From positions 310,001 to 374,000 of the forward strand of contig NZ_JAHSPR010000001.1 of the NCBI RefSeq assembly GCF_019132845.1: 64,000 bases of DNA, in the 5' to 3' direction. This DNA is from Advenella alkanexedens (lineage in GTDB: Bacteria; Pseudomonadota; Gammaproteobacteria; Burkholderiales; Burkholderiaceae_B). Made by a program: the position numbers and the translations under genes. The notes beneath the pieces were generated by a model. The model was not told the DNA's origin. It searched no databases and was given only the letters and a program-made list of their open reading frames with translations. This document shows, in pieces, positions 1-8,680 of this stretch (the stretch's first letter is position 1; each line of letters begins with the position of its first letter).

Positions 1-1316
1 CAGGCAATCGAACTGACATCAAGCCTCAACCCCATATGAAAACGGTATATCGGCAAAGTCCCGGTCAGGCTTTGCCCACCACTGACCGCCTTGACTTCCA
101 GGGTATAAGAATCATAATCACCGGCATTGCCACCCGTCTTCTTTTTCTCGGTAATCACGGCATAGTATAGACCCGGCTCGTCTGCAGCCTCTACCGTCAC
201 ACCATACCCGTCATCACGAATAATACAGGCGGTCACCACCGCGTCTTTACCCATCCCCAACACGGCAAAAGGCAGGCGTTCCGTTTTATCATGGCAGGCC
301 GGCAAAGTAAGGTTGTCCTGGGCGAATACAATTTTTTCTTCCTCAATCTGAAAAACCACATGGTTGGTAAAACTGCCGCCCTCGCTCATGAAACAGAAAG
401 AAACCCGTGCCTGGTCGGGAATTGATTCACCACTGGCAGGTGCTTCCACCTGTGCTGTCTTATAGTCGCCCGCCATGCTTTGCCCACTGATTTGCAAATA
501 ATAAGGTGAGCTGATATTGATTTTTGCCGTCAAGTCATGACGGGTATTTTCCTGGCCCTCGGGGGTGATTTCAACAATACGGGCATAAATCGGCACTTTT
601 TTACCCACAGCCAGTGTATTCCCAAAATCCTTGCGAATACGCATTTCATAGCGATTGGGGTTGTCCTCGGGCGCTTCCTTTTCTTCCTTTTGTGGTTTCG
701 TTTTACGCCTGTTTCTGCCCCAGGCAGCGGCGGCACCACCCCCGATAAGGATGCCCGCAATGGCGGCAGGAATCAGGATACCGGTTTCGCCAGCACTTTC
801 ATCGGCATCGGTGGTCACCTCGGCATGGACAGCATCAGTCACTTCAAGCCAGAAACTGAACGTGAGCATGCCGCTGCCTCCCCAATAGGTGTTCTCCAAC
901 ACCCTCCGCATTTCGCTATAGGCCGACTTGTCGTTAAAAGTTTTCACACTGCCATCATTTTCTTTGTACGATATGTCCAGATCCAGCTCATAAAAAATTG
1001 CCGGCTTACCATAATAATCACGGCCAAGTTCCAGTTTGAGCCACCCGCTAACGGCATGCCAAGGCTTAATGTCCGTCACAAAGCGATCAAACGTAATTTT
1101 GACCGGCTCACCCACCTTCAGGGTCACATCATTTAATTTTTTATGGGTGCCGTCCGCATCAGGACTCTTCTTAATGTGGGAGGTAATATTCACAAAACGA
1201 AGTTTCACCGATTCAAGATCACGACTATTCTCCAGTATTTGTGCCTGAGCAGGACAGAAAATCGCAACGGTAAACAGTAGAGCCAACAATATTCTTAAAA
1301 ATGAATGTGTTTTCAT
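1..1316 (-). CDS. Unrecognised exported, membrane-anchored protein (partial)
   Basis: The frame is open from an ATG at 1316 to the window edge, giving 438 residues with the C-terminus outside. Residues 1-25 form a clear signal peptide ending in AQA. About 150 residues of beta-rich sequence follow, then a Gly/Ala-rich hydrophobic segment near residues 176-198 that ends in a basic stretch (RNRRK), as expected of a membrane anchor with a cytoplasmic basic flank. After that comes another beta-rich region of at least 230 residues, resembling tandem Ig-like modules in composition only. I do not recognise the family. The start lies five bases after the stop of the zinc-ribbon gene upstream, so the two are surely co-transcribed. 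It is the last gene seen of the unrecognised operon at 1-4250. Confidence 0.75.
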   Translation of the reverse strand, partial: MKTHSFLRILLALLFTVAIFCPAQAQILENSRDLESVKLRFVNITSHIKKSPDADGTHKKLNDVTLKVGEPVKITFDRFVTDIKPWHAVSGWLKLELGRDYYGKPAIFYELDLDISYKENDGSVKTFNDKSAYSEMRRVLENTYWGGSGMLTFSFWLEVTDAVHAEVTTDADESAGETGILIPAAIAGILIGGGAAAAWGRNRRKTKPQKEEKEAPEDNPNRYEMRIRKDFGNTLAVGKKVPIYARIVEITPEGQENTRHDLTAKINISSPYYLQISGQSMAGDYKTAQVEAPASGESIPDQARVSFCFMSEGGSFTNHVVFQIEEEKIVFAQDNLTLPACHDKTERLPFAVLGMGKDAVVTACIIRDDGYGVTVEAADEPGLYYAVITEKKKTGGNAGDYDSYTLEVKAVSGGQSLTGTLPIYRFHMGLRLDVSSIA

Positions 1317-1321
1317 GCCTG

Positions 1322-1924
1322 TCATTTCACTATCCTTTTAGCCAGCTCACGAATCACATGGGTGAGTAAAGACTTTTGCCCCTCTGTCATGGCAATACGC
1401 ATTTCACCTGCGTTGTCGGACGCGCTAACCGTCTGGTCAAGTAGCGCTGACAAAGCCTTTTTCACCGGATGGACCGCTTCTTTTTTAACTGCCGTGGCTG
1501 CTGTTTCTTTAGCTTTTTCTTTGGCTTTGGCTTTTTCCGTGGTTCTCTGTTTGGTTTTTTCTACCCCCTCTTCCGCCGCCGTGATTGATGCGGCCGGAAC
1601 TTTGGTGGTTCTCTGTTTGGTTTTTTCTACCCCCTCTTCCGTGATGTGCTCTTTTTGTGCTGCTTCAACATTAGGTGGCAGATCACTCACCTGAACAGAA
1701 ATAACAGGCTCACTGACAGGGATGTCAACCGTTAATGCCCGCCCAACCCCGGCACCGCATTTCGGGCAGAATTTCATCCCCGTCTTCAACGACGCACCAC
1801 AGCGGTCACACTGTATTTTTAGTGGTGCAGCCTGTTCAATTCCCGGCAGGGCATGGCCACATTTCATGCAAAATTTGGCACCTTCGTGCAACGCGGTTCC
1901 ACATTTCATACAGAATTTTGCCAT
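1322..1924 (-). CDS. Double zinc-ribbon protein of unknown function
   Basis: This 200-residue protein opens with two zinc ribbons: cysteines 5, 8, 19 and 22 form the first, 39, 42, 53 and 56 the second, all as CxxCG knuckles. A charged, low-complexity middle follows, holding two copies of EEGVEKTKQRTT with a period of 22 residues and then a Lys/Ala/Glu-rich stretch. The last 45 residues look helical. There is no signal peptide or membrane segment, so it should be cytoplasmic. Zinc ribbons of this kind usually act as binding or structural modules, so an adaptor for the membrane proteins of the same operon is an inference. The ORF and its place in the operon are well supported; the function is unknown. 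Confidence 0.8.
   Translation of the reverse strand: MAKFCMKCGTALHEGAKFCMKCGHALPGIEQAAPLKIQCDRCGASLKTGMKFCPKCGAGVGRALTVDIPVSEPVISVQVSDLPPNVEAAQKEHITEEGVEKTKQRTTKVPAASITAAEEGVEKTKQRTTEKAKAKEKAKETAATAVKKEAVHPVKKALSALLDQTVSASDNAGEMRIAMTEGQKSLLTHVIRELAKRIVK
1540..1641 (-). repeat. 36-bp direct repeat inside the zinc-ribbon gene
   Basis: Positions 1540-1575 and 1606-1641 are identical over 36 bases and offset by 66 bases, exactly 22 codons, so the reading frame is kept. The encoded motif is EEGVEKTKQRTT. Perfect nucleotide identity, including third positions, points to a recent duplication in the linker of the protein rather than selection on the peptide alone. Confidence 0.9.
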
Positions 1925-1968
1925 TACCCCATTCCATTCCCGTTAAAAAACACCTTGTCAGACCCTGC

Positions 1969-2589
1969 TCAGGGACGCGTCATGGCCACCAAGCCGTCAG
2001 TACCATCAGGCAACGTCAGGGTACCCACCGCATATTGCGCCCCTTTGTAAGAATAGAACTGCTTGATACTAAGATTCATCGGGCCATACCCGTATAAAGT
2101 CCCGTTTTTCCAGTTCATGTTCAGCACCGTGTCTTCCATACTGGTTTCATCAATGTCCTGATCGCCTGCAAACATATGAGACCAATCAAGGATCACGGCA
2201 CCATTACCCTCTGCCCCAGACAAGGTGAGTGTTAGGAAATCGTACAGCCGGCCCGTGTCTTTACCCTCGGGGTCATAAATAAACAGGCATTTCCAGTTTG
2301 CGGCAAGGTTGTTGAAATCGGTTTCTTTAATAGCCCCTTTGGGTACACCGTTCTTTTCAACATCATTTAAATACCACCGAAAATCCTCAATTGAGGGCCG
2401 TTCAGTGGTGGAAAGACTGATTCCGTTAACCGGACGGTTTTGCGTTGCCTGTGCCTGTGCAGGCTGGGCAAACAAAATGACACCCGTCATCATCATGGCG
2501 GCGCCGGCCATGAGTGCTTTTGCAGCGGTACCGGCTTTTTTCTGACCGACATTATTGGGCCGGTTTTCTTCACTTTTTTGACTATACAT
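1969..2589 (-). CDS. Exported protein of unknown function
   Basis: A 206-residue protein with a long polar N-region (about 22 residues), a hydrophobic core at about 24-41 and a likely signal-peptidase site after AQA near residue 47. The mature part is about 160 residues, mixed polar and aromatic, with no cysteine cluster, so it differs from its zinc-ribbon neighbours. It lies 44 bases upstream of the double zinc-ribbon gene and 42 bases downstream of another zinc-ribbon gene on the same strand. I do not recognise the family; a periplasmic partner of the membrane proteins encoded alongside is an inference from context only. Confidence 0.75.
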   Translation of the reverse strand: MYSQKSEENRPNNVGQKKAGTAAKALMAGAAMMMTGVILFAQPAQAQATQNRPVNGISLSTTERPSIEDFRWYLNDVEKNGVPKGAIKETDFNNLAANWKCLFIYDPEGKDTGRLYDFLTLTLSGAEGNGAVILDWSHMFAGDQDIDETSMEDTVLNMNWKNGTLYGYGPMNLSIKQFYSYKGAQYAVGTLTLPDGTDGLVAMTRP

Positions 2590-2631
2590 GAGTTTTCCTT
2601 TTTGCTTGATTGCTTGATTTGGCAGGCCTGA

Positions 2632-2994
2632 TCAGTTCAGCTTTGCACCACATTCATCACAAAAGTTGGCGCCAGGCGCAAGACGATGACCGCATTGGGA
2701 ACAAAAGCAATTGTCTGTTGAGGCTGAATAAACATCGGGCAGAACAGTGTCTTTTTCAGCATTCGCAATAAACAACCAGTCTATATCTTCCGCATCTTCG
2801 CAAAGACCGATTGAGCCGCCTGAGGACACCAGATAAAAGTTATCCTCATCGATCGGGTCTTCTTCATCGCTGGTTTGGGCAAGTGGCAGCAGACTTTCTT
2901 TCTCATAGGTCTCACTCGTATTGGCAAAATGCCAGCCATCAGACAGGGTAACGGCATATTCGGCGGCTTCCCGCAGGGAATTGAAGGGTTTCAT
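2632..2994 (-). CDS. Small acidic protein with C-terminal zinc ribbon
   Basis: A 120-residue cytoplasmic protein. The first 90 residues are acidic and do not match a family I know. The end is a zinc ribbon with cysteines 98, 101, 112 and 115 in the two-knuckle CxxCG spacing used by its neighbours. There is no signal peptide or membrane segment. It lies 15 bases after the membrane zinc-ribbon ORF upstream, so the two are probably one transcript. The shared ribbon across four proteins of the operon suggests a common binding partner or a common scaffold, which is inference. Confidence 0.75.
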   Translation of the reverse strand: MKPFNSLREAAEYAVTLSDGWHFANTSETYEKESLLPLAQTSDEEDPIDEDNFYLVSSGGSIGLCEDAEDIDWLFIANAEKDTVLPDVYSASTDNCFCSQCGHRLAPGANFCDECGAKLN

Positions 2995-3009
2995 GGAAAT
3001 GTTCCTTAT

Positions 3010-3489
3010 TTATTTGAATAGTAAATTGTCACACCGTTTGCAACGATCATTCTTGATGGGATTCATCATTGAGCAGACATTGCAGTAAATGATGCGATCT
3101 TTCGACTTGTCATATTTCTCATAGGTACCAAAGGCAGGATGGTAACGCACCCGATCTCCCACGGACAGATAGTCGTACATATGATTTCCGCTGTCCTTTT
3201 CAACAATCGTTTTTTTCTTGCCGTCCTGGGTTCTGATGACAGTCGTATACTCAATATAGGTACTGTCATTACTGTCCTCACTGCTTCGGCGTTCACTGCG
3301 TTCTTTACGGGTTTTATCCTCTACAACCCCTTCCCACATTGGCCTGCTGGCGCGGCGAAGCGCGAACAAATTCACGATAAACATGACCAGCGCAATACCC
3401 ACCCCAATAACGACCGCCTCTGTAAAAGGCAGATTCTCAACCAGAAGGCCTGCAACCGGAAAGCCGATGAGCGGCACCAGTGTCAGCAC
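3010..3489 (-). CDS. Membrane protein with C-terminal zinc ribbon, probably 3' part of a frame-broken gene
   Basis: As an intact ORF this begins at a GTG in the middle of a hydrophobic stretch and has 159 residues: two membrane segments (about 1-18 and 23-46), a soluble charged domain of about 85 residues, and a zinc ribbon with cysteines 136, 139, 150 and 153. No ribosome-binding site precedes the GTG. One added base in the G5 run at 3525-3529 would join it to an ATG at 3722 that does have an AAGGA site. That would give a 237-residue protein: N-terminal zinc ribbon, two membrane segments, soluble domain, second ribbon. I therefore read it as the 3' part of one gene broken by an indel in the genome or the assembly. 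Confidence 0.6.
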   Translation of the reverse strand: MLTLVPLIGFPVAGLLVENLPFTEAVVIGVGIALVMFIVNLFALRRASRPMWEGVVEDKTRKERSERRSSEDSNDSTYIEYTTVIRTQDGKKKTIVEKDSGNHMYDYLSVGDRVRYHPAFGTYEKYDKSKDRIIYCNVCSMMNPIKNDRCKRCDNLLFK

Positions 3490-4250
3490 CCACAGACAGC
3501 CAATGCCGGTTTTACGGTTTTTCCGGGGGCCGCCTCCAAGATGTCAGGGTGATCACAATAATTGGAAAAACCCGCCCTGACGGGAAAATTGGGGAAACCC
3601 GACTCTGGCGCGGGCATGGCCTGCCCGTCGCGATCAGCACCGGCATTCAAAATCCGGGTGCCACAATTTGTACAGAAGACAGCGTCTTTCACCAGGGCTT
3701 TACCACAGTTTGTACAAAACATTTGTGCGTTATTCCTTAGTTTTACAGGATGGTGGTCTGGTTGCTTTACCGGCCGCCGGTTTGTTTTTTTCTGCCGTTT
3801 TACTGTCCCGCTCACCAGCAGTAGCAAAAGCAGGTAAACCAGTGGAGCAAAAGTATGGTAAATGATAGCCAGCGCCCCCATCTCATCAAAATCGCTTAGC
3901 GCACTGGGTTTATTGATATAAGGAAAGAAAGGCAAATAAAGAATTCGCTCAGCCCGCGTGCCCCCCTTTGGAAGGCGTGGCCAGACCTCATCGCTGGCAT
4001 AAATGACATACCCCCGGTATTGCTTTCCATTCGCGGTAAAATAGTAACCTTTGGAAATCGTGCGGGAACGGTTTTGCCCTGCGCTCCGGCCATCAAGGCG
4101 ACTATCATAACTGTCTACCGTACCCATCGTGGCCTGTCCCCAAAGCCCCAGAGCAAGCGTACTCCAACTGACATACATGGCAAATAACAAACAGGCGTAT
4201 ATCAACAACAGTATTGGTAAAGGGATGTTATTGTTTTTTATCTTTGTCAC
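3483..4250 (-). CDS. DUF3592-like membrane protein running on into a zinc ribbon; frame suspect
   Basis: The GTG at 4250 is preceded by AGAGGAG eight bases away and is preferred to the GTG at 4277. The protein has a membrane segment near residues 11-35, a soluble domain resembling DUF3592, a second membrane segment before a basic tail, and then an in-frame zinc ribbon (CTNC, CTNC) and an unconvincing end. One added base in the T7 run at 3785-3791 would instead end the gene at a TAA at 3730, seven bases before the ATG (3722) of the next gene. I think the true product is about 173 residues and the ribbon belongs to the next protein. It is the first gene of the operon; no convincing promoter was found upstream. 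Confidence 0.6.
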   Translation of the reverse strand: MTKIKNNNIPLPILLLIYACLLFAMYVSWSTLALGLWGQATMGTVDSYDSRLDGRSAGQNRSRTISKGYYFTANGKQYRGYVIYASDEVWPRLPKGGTRAERILYLPFFPYINKPSALSDFDEMGALAIIYHTFAPLVYLLLLLLVSGTVKRQKKTNRRPVKQPDHHPVKLRNNAQMFCTNCGKALVKDAVFCTNCGTRILNAGADRDGQAMPAPESGFPNFPVRAGFSNYCDHPDILEAAPGKTVKPALAVCGC

Positions 4251-4443
4251 GCAGCAAGCTCCTCTGAAGTGGTACACCTGGAAAAAACATAGCTCCCATC
4301 ATTGGCTAAAAAAACTTAATATATTTACAACAAGATACACTAAGCTATCATGAACGTCAGCAGAAAATTCAATCCATGGCATTTTTTAACAGATACCCTT
4401 ATCGTATTTTCTGCTTTTTATTGTCATTTTTAAGGAAGTAGTC

Positions 4444-4821
4444 ATGAATACCCGTTTCTATCTTGTTTTCGCCGCGCTCAGTTGCCTGGTTTCGGTTGCC
4501 TTTGGCGCTTTTGGTGCCCATGCCCTGAAAGCGATGGTAACTCCCGAAAGACTGACAGTATGGCATACGGGTGTGCTGTATCAAATGACGCATAGCCTGG
4601 GATTGTTTATGCTGGTGGCCGTCAGCGCCTGGCTTGCGCCGGTCTGGCAAAAATGGGCGGCCCGCTTTCTGACGGCTGGCATTGTGATTTTTAGCGGCAG
4701 CCTTTATTTATTGGTATTAACCAACACGCCTGTACTGGGTGCCATCACCCCGATTGGCGGAGTAAGCTTTTTACTTGGCTGGTTATTGCTGGCCCTGGCC
4801 GCCTGCAAAAAACAGGCATAA
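4444..4821 (+). CDS. DUF423 family inner-membrane protein (YgdD-like)
   Basis: A 125-residue protein of four hydrophobic helices with the DUF423 hallmark Ala/Gly-rich start (FGAFGAHAL near residues 21-29) and HTGVLYQMTHSLGL in the second helix. The length is normal for the family. The biochemical role of these proteins is not established. A good site (AAGGAAG) lies just upstream of the ATG. It is a single-gene unit: a strong terminator follows at once, and the divergent gene on the left belongs to the zinc-ribbon operon. Confidence 0.88.
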   Translation: MNTRFYLVFAALSCLVSVAFGAFGAHALKAMVTPERLTVWHTGVLYQMTHSLGLFMLVAVSAWLAPVWQKWAARFLTAGIVIFSGSLYLLVLTNTPVLGAITPIGGVSFLLGWLLLALAACKKQA

Positions 4822-4859
4822 AAAACCCCGCACACTGCCAGCAGCAAGACGGGGTTTTT
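4821..4859 (+). terminator. Terminator of the DUF423 gene, probably bidirectional
   Basis: AAAAACCCCG pairs with CGGGGTTTTT around a 19-base loop, with T runs on the + strand and A runs on the left, so it can serve both this gene and the converging CoA-transferase operon that ends at 4939. Confidence 0.8.
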
Positions 4860-4938
4860 GTTGTTGTGATCGCATAAGCGACTAATTGCTTAGCTTTGCT
4901 TTGAGCAAGTACAGGCCAAGGCAAAGCAATCGCTCACC

Positions 4939-5592
4939 TTAAGCGAAAGCGGAAACATCCACTTTCACACCGGTTTTTGACTGCAGTTCCTCAACAGTGA
5001 CGCCGGGCGCCAGTTCAAGCAGTTTCAAACCATTTTGAGTGACTTCCAGCACACCCAGATCAGTGATGATCATGTTCACCACCCCTAAACCGGTCAGGGG
5101 CAAGGTACACTCAGGCAAGATCTTAAGGTCTTCGGTGCCATCTTTCTTGCGTGCAACATGTTCCATTAAAACCAGTACCCGGCCAACTCCGGCTACCAGA
5201 TCCATGGCTCCGCCCATGCCCTTGACCATTTTGCCCGGGATCATCCAGTTGGCCAAATCTCCCTTTTCAGACACCTGCATGGCGCCCAGAATGGCCAGAT
5301 TGATTTTTCCACCACGAATCATGGCAAAAGAATCTGCCGATGAAAAAATGGAAGAACCCGGCAATGTGGTCACGGTTTGTTTACCTGCATTGATCAGATC
5401 AGGATCAATCTCATCTTCAGTAGGGAAAGGACCAATGCCCAGCAAACCATTTTCAGACTGCAGCCAGACTTCCATGTTGTCTGGCACATAATTGGCCACC
5501 AGGGTGGGCAAACCAATGCCCAGGTTGACATAAAAACCATCTTGCAATTCTTTGGCAGCACGGGCTGCCATTTCTTCACGACTCCAAGCCAT
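4939..5592 (-). CDS. scoB: 3-oxoacid CoA-transferase subunit B
   Basis: Beta subunit (217 residues) of a class I CoA-transferase that moves CoA from succinyl-CoA to acetoacetate or another 3-oxoacid, a cytoplasmic step in ketone-body and ketoacid use. The catalytic glutamate is Glu47 in the [10 protein letters not shown] motif, which forms the thioester with CoA. The Gly-rich [14 protein letters not shown] segment is typical of the family. An AAGGAG site precedes the ATG. It follows the alpha subunit by 12 bases. The exact acceptor (acetoacetate or 3-oxoadipate) cannot be settled from sequence by eye; with no catechol-pathway genes nearby, I favour the SCOT type. Confidence 0.9.
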   Translation of the reverse strand: MAWSREEMAARAAKELQDGFYVNLGIGLPTLVANYVPDNMEVWLQSENGLLGIGPFPTEDEIDPDLINAGKQTVTTLPGSSIFSSADSFAMIRGGKINLAILGAMQVSEKGDLANWMIPGKMVKGMGGAMDLVAGVGRVLVLMEHVARKKDGTEDLKILPECTLPLTGLGVVNMIITDLGVLEVTQNGLKLLELAPGVTVEELQSKTGVKVDVSAFA

Positions 5593-5604
5593 TTCTTATT
5601 CTCC

Positions 5605-6303
5605 TTATGCCTGACGGACAGTACGTTGTTCAATACGTTTTTCAGGGTTTTCATTCAGCACAATACGGTGGACGTAAATGCCGGGCAGATGTATCTGATC
5701 GGGATCCAGTTCGCCCGTTTCAACAATTTTCTCCACTTCCACCACAGTGATTTTTCCTGCCATTGCCACATTGGGGTTGAAATTGCGCGCCGTTTTATTG
5801 AATATCAGATTGCCACTGCGATCGGCGATATAGGCTTTCACCAATGACACATCGGGAGTAAGCGAACGCTCCATGACATATTGATGCCCGTCAAACTCGC
5901 GAATTTCCTTGCCTTCGGCAACCAGGGTACCCACCCCGGTACGGGTAAAAAAAGCCGGAATGCCGGCACCGCCAGCACGCAGCTTTTCGGCCAGGGTACC
6001 TTGCGGGGTAAATTCAAGTTCCAGCTCACCAGACAGATATTGCCTCTCGAACTCTTTGTTTTCACCCACGTAAGACGCAATCATTTTTTTGATTTGCCGT
6101 GTGGCCAGCAACTGGCCCAGACCAAAACCGTCTACACCGGCATTATTACTGACACAGGTAAGGTTTTGAACGCCCGTATCCCTGAGCGCAGCAATCAATG
6201 CCTCTGGAATGCCACATAAACCAAATCCTCCCACTCCTATCATTTGTCCGTCAGCGACAATGTCCTTTAAGGCCAGGCTGGCGCTTTGATACACCTTATC
6301 CAT
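5605..6303 (-). CDS. scoA: 3-oxoacid CoA-transferase subunit A
   Basis: Alpha subunit (232 residues) partnering the B subunit just downstream. It shows the [13 protein letters not shown] loop at about 25-37, the [14 protein letters not shown] segment and the [13 protein letters not shown] region common to SCOT/AtoD-type alpha chains. An AAGGA site lies nine bases before the ATG. The operon is ordered A then B, as usual. The nearby thioesterase, ETF-QO and beta-oxidation operon fit a role in degrading fatty acids and the products of PHB. Confidence 0.9.
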   Translation of the reverse strand: MDKVYQSASLALKDIVADGQMIGVGGFGLCGIPEALIAALRDTGVQNLTCVSNNAGVDGFGLGQLLATRQIKKMIASYVGENKEFERQYLSGELELEFTPQGTLAEKLRAGGAGIPAFFTRTGVGTLVAEGKEIREFDGHQYVMERSLTPDVSLVKAYIADRSGNLIFNKTARNFNPNVAMAGKITVVEVEKIVETGELDPDQIHLPGIYVHRIVLNENPEKRIEQRTVRQA

Positions 6304-6395
6304 CTATTTTCCTTCGTATTAAATATAAAGCGGTCAATCGCTACAAATACCATGAATTACCCCTTTTCCTGAATTGGGGAATACACTAGAAATCA

Positions 6396-6848
6396 CTACT
6401 CCTGGCCGAACAACTCCTGGATGATTTCACGCATTTGCTCGCTCCAGGGACAGGAACGGCCGGTCGCCAGATTGGACAAAACCAGAATCGAACGGGCTGA
6501 GGCATAAACAACACCCGGCTCACCCTCTTTTTCGATAGTGATTTTATGTTCCATGCTTGAACGGCCCATACGGGTTAATTCATGCATGACCAAAGCATTA
6601 CCCGGATAATTCATGGGGCGCAGGAAATCACAGGAAAGATGGCCCACCACCACACCGGTACCCGCTTCAAAATAAGGCCTTATGGCATTAATGAATGCGA
6701 TACGTGCTTCCTCCATGGCCCGAAAATAAACCGTATTGTTCAGGTGCCCCAGCATATCCATATCGCCCCAGCGCATGGCAAATGAAAAAGAGTGAATCCC
6801 ATTACTAAAACTTCCCGCCAGATCTGCAGGCAAGCAGAAATTATCCAT
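6396..6848 (-). CDS. Acyl-CoA thioesterase, 4HBT hotdog family
   Basis: A 150-residue single-hotdog protein. The family motif RWGDMDMLGHLNN (about 26-38) places the catalytic aspartate as in 4-hydroxybenzoyl-CoA thioesterases of the YbgC/FcbC type. It should hydrolyse acyl-CoA thioesters in the cytoplasm; the acyl group is not predictable. The ATG has an AAAGGAC site. It is co-oriented with scoAB, but the 92-base gap with a weak GGGG/CCCC hairpin leaves it unclear whether they share a transcript. Confidence 0.82.
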   Translation of the reverse strand: MDNFCLPADLAGSFSNGIHSFSFAMRWGDMDMLGHLNNTVYFRAMEEARIAFINAIRPYFEAGTGVVVGHLSCDFLRPMNYPGNALVMHELTRMGRSSMEHKITIEKEGEPGVVYASARSILVLSNLATGRSCPWSEQMREIIQELFGQE

Positions 6849-6937
6849 TTATGTCCTTTTGTTTTTAATACGCAATAAGCTGTTAACTCTATCAGATTTA
6901 GATTGACATTTTTTTTATCGCGTGAATTTTGTTGTTT

Positions 6938-6965
6938 TTCACTGCATAAACCGATTCATTACAAT
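6938..6965 (+). promoter_or_regulatory. Candidate promoter of the ETF-QO gene
   Basis: A -35 TTCACT and a -10 TACAAT are separated by 16 bases, placing transcription about 45 bases before the ATG at 7017. An exact TTGACA at 6903 lies upstream but has no matching -10 at the right distance. Confidence 0.5.
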
Positions 6966-7016
6966 ACAATCATGGAATCTGGCAATTTACAATCTATATA
7001 AAAGGAGTTGGCGCTC

Positions 7017-8663
7017 ATGTCTGAACGCGAGTCAATGGAATATGATGTAGTGGTTGTGGGCGGAGGACCTGCCGGTCTTTCAACCGCCATCAAACTCAAG
7101 CAATTAAGCAACGAAAACAATAAAGATATTTCCGTCTGTGTACTGGAAAAAGGCGGTGAAATTGGTGCCCATATTCTTTCAGGCGCTGTCATGGATCCCC
7201 TGGCCCTTGACGAACTGATTCCCGACTGGAAAGAAAAAGGTGCTCCGCTGGACACGGCCGTCAAGGAAGATGAGTTTCTTTTCCTTAGCGAAACCGGTGC
7301 CCGCAAAACGCCCCACTGGATGTTGCCCCCCTGCTTCAAGAATGAAGGCAACTACATTGTCCGCCTGGGTGATGTCACCCGCTGGCTGGGCGAACAGGCT
7401 GAAAACCTGGGCGTGGATATATTCCCGGGGTTTGCCGCTACCGAAGTCCTGTACGACGACAACGGCGCTGTACGTGGCGTCGCCACAGGTGACATGGGTG
7501 TCAATCGTGATGGCAGCCATTCCGACCACTACCAGCCAGGCATGGAACTGCTGGCCAAATACACGATTTTTGCCGAAGGGGCACGTGGCCAGCTGGGTCG
7601 TCAACTCATTGAAAAATTCAAGCTGGACCAGGGTCGCGATCCGCAAAGCTATGGTATTGGCATTAAGGAAATGTGGGAAATCGACCCGGCAAAATCCAAA
7701 CCGGGCCTGGTTATTCACACCTCAGGCTGGCCTCTGGATGCCGACACTTATGGCGGCACCTTCCTGTATCACCTTGATAACAACTTAGTGGTTGTGGGCA
7801 TGGTGGTGGGCCTTGATTACGCCAACCCATGGCTGTCTCCTTTTGAGGAATTCCAGCGCTACAAGACACACCCCAGCATCAAACCTTATTTTGAGAATGG
7901 CAAACGTATTGCCTATGGTGCCCGGGCCCTGACCGCCGGTGGCCTGCTTTCCCTGCCCAAACTGGTCTTCCCGGGTGGTGCCCTGGTGGGTTGTGAAGCC
8001 GGCTTCCTGAATGCATCGCGCATCAAAGGCAGTCATGCCGCCATCAAATCCGGCGCACTGGTTGCTCAGGCCCTGTACGATGCACTGGTTGCCGAACGCA
8101 GCCACGACATCTTAAGCGATTACCCCATCGCTTTCGAACAATCCTGGCTGTACCAAGAGCTGAACAAGGCACGCAACTTCAAGCAATGGTTCAAAAAAGG
8201 TCGTACCGTCGCCACCATCATGACCGGTATCGAACAATTGATTTTCAAAGGCAAAATGCCCTGGACCATTCACCGCACCAAGGCTGACCATGAATGCCTG
8301 AAACCTGCCGCGGAATGCGCAAAAATCGAATATCCCAAACCAGACGGCAAAATCACTTTTGACCGTTTAAGCTCTGTGTTCATTTCCAACACCAACCATG
8401 ATGAAAATGAACCGATTCACCTGACCCTGAAAAACCCCGATATTCCGGTTGAAACCAACCTGAAGGTTTATGCAGGGCCCGAACAGCGCTACTGCCCTGC
8501 CGGTGTTTACGAATTTATCAAAGACGATACCGGTGAGGATAAATTGCAAATCAACGCACAAAACTGCGTTCATTGCAAAACCTGTGATATTAAAGACCCA
8601 ACCCAGAATATTGTTTGGGTGGCCCCACAGGGTGGCGAGGGTCCCGTATACAGTGGCATGTAG
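7017..8663 (+). CDS. Electron-transfer flavoprotein-ubiquinone oxidoreductase
   Basis: Membrane-associated FAD and 4Fe-4S enzyme (548 residues) that passes electrons from acyl-CoA dehydrogenases via ETF to ubiquinone. The FAD-binding GGGPAGLS lies at 15-22. The C-terminal iron-sulfur cluster is bound by Cys493, 517, 520 and 523. The length matches bacterial ETF-QO. The ATG at 7017 is chosen over an upstream in-frame TTG at 7008 because AAGGAG sits nine bases before it. It links the nearby beta-oxidation operon to respiration. The etfAB genes are not in the window. Confidence 0.95.
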   Translation: MSERESMEYDVVVVGGGPAGLSTAIKLKQLSNENNKDISVCVLEKGGEIGAHILSGAVMDPLALDELIPDWKEKGAPLDTAVKEDEFLFLSETGARKTPHWMLPPCFKNEGNYIVRLGDVTRWLGEQAENLGVDIFPGFAATEVLYDDNGAVRGVATGDMGVNRDGSHSDHYQPGMELLAKYTIFAEGARGQLGRQLIEKFKLDQGRDPQSYGIGIKEMWEIDPAKSKPGLVIHTSGWPLDADTYGGTFLYHLDNNLVVVGMVVGLDYANPWLSPFEEFQRYKTHPSIKPYFENGKRIAYGARALTAGGLLSLPKLVFPGGALVGCEAGFLNASRIKGSHAAIKSGALVAQALYDALVAERSHDILSDYPIAFEQSWLYQELNKARNFKQWFKKGRTVATIMTGIEQLIFKGKMPWTIHRTKADHECLKPAAECAKIEYPKPDGKITFDRLSSVFISNTNHDENEPIHLTLKNPDIPVETNLKVYAGPEQRYCPAGVYEFIKDDTGEDKLQINAQNCVHCKTCDIKDPTQNIVWVAPQGGEGPVYSGM

Positions 8664-8680
8664 TTACAAAAGTCCAATAT

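Noticed and set aside
537-1136. A 199-codon open frame on the + strand opposite the large exported protein
   Set aside because: The minus frame over the same bases is longer, has a signal peptide and membrane anchor and fits the operon; the plus frame has no ribosome site and a peptide of unlikely composition.
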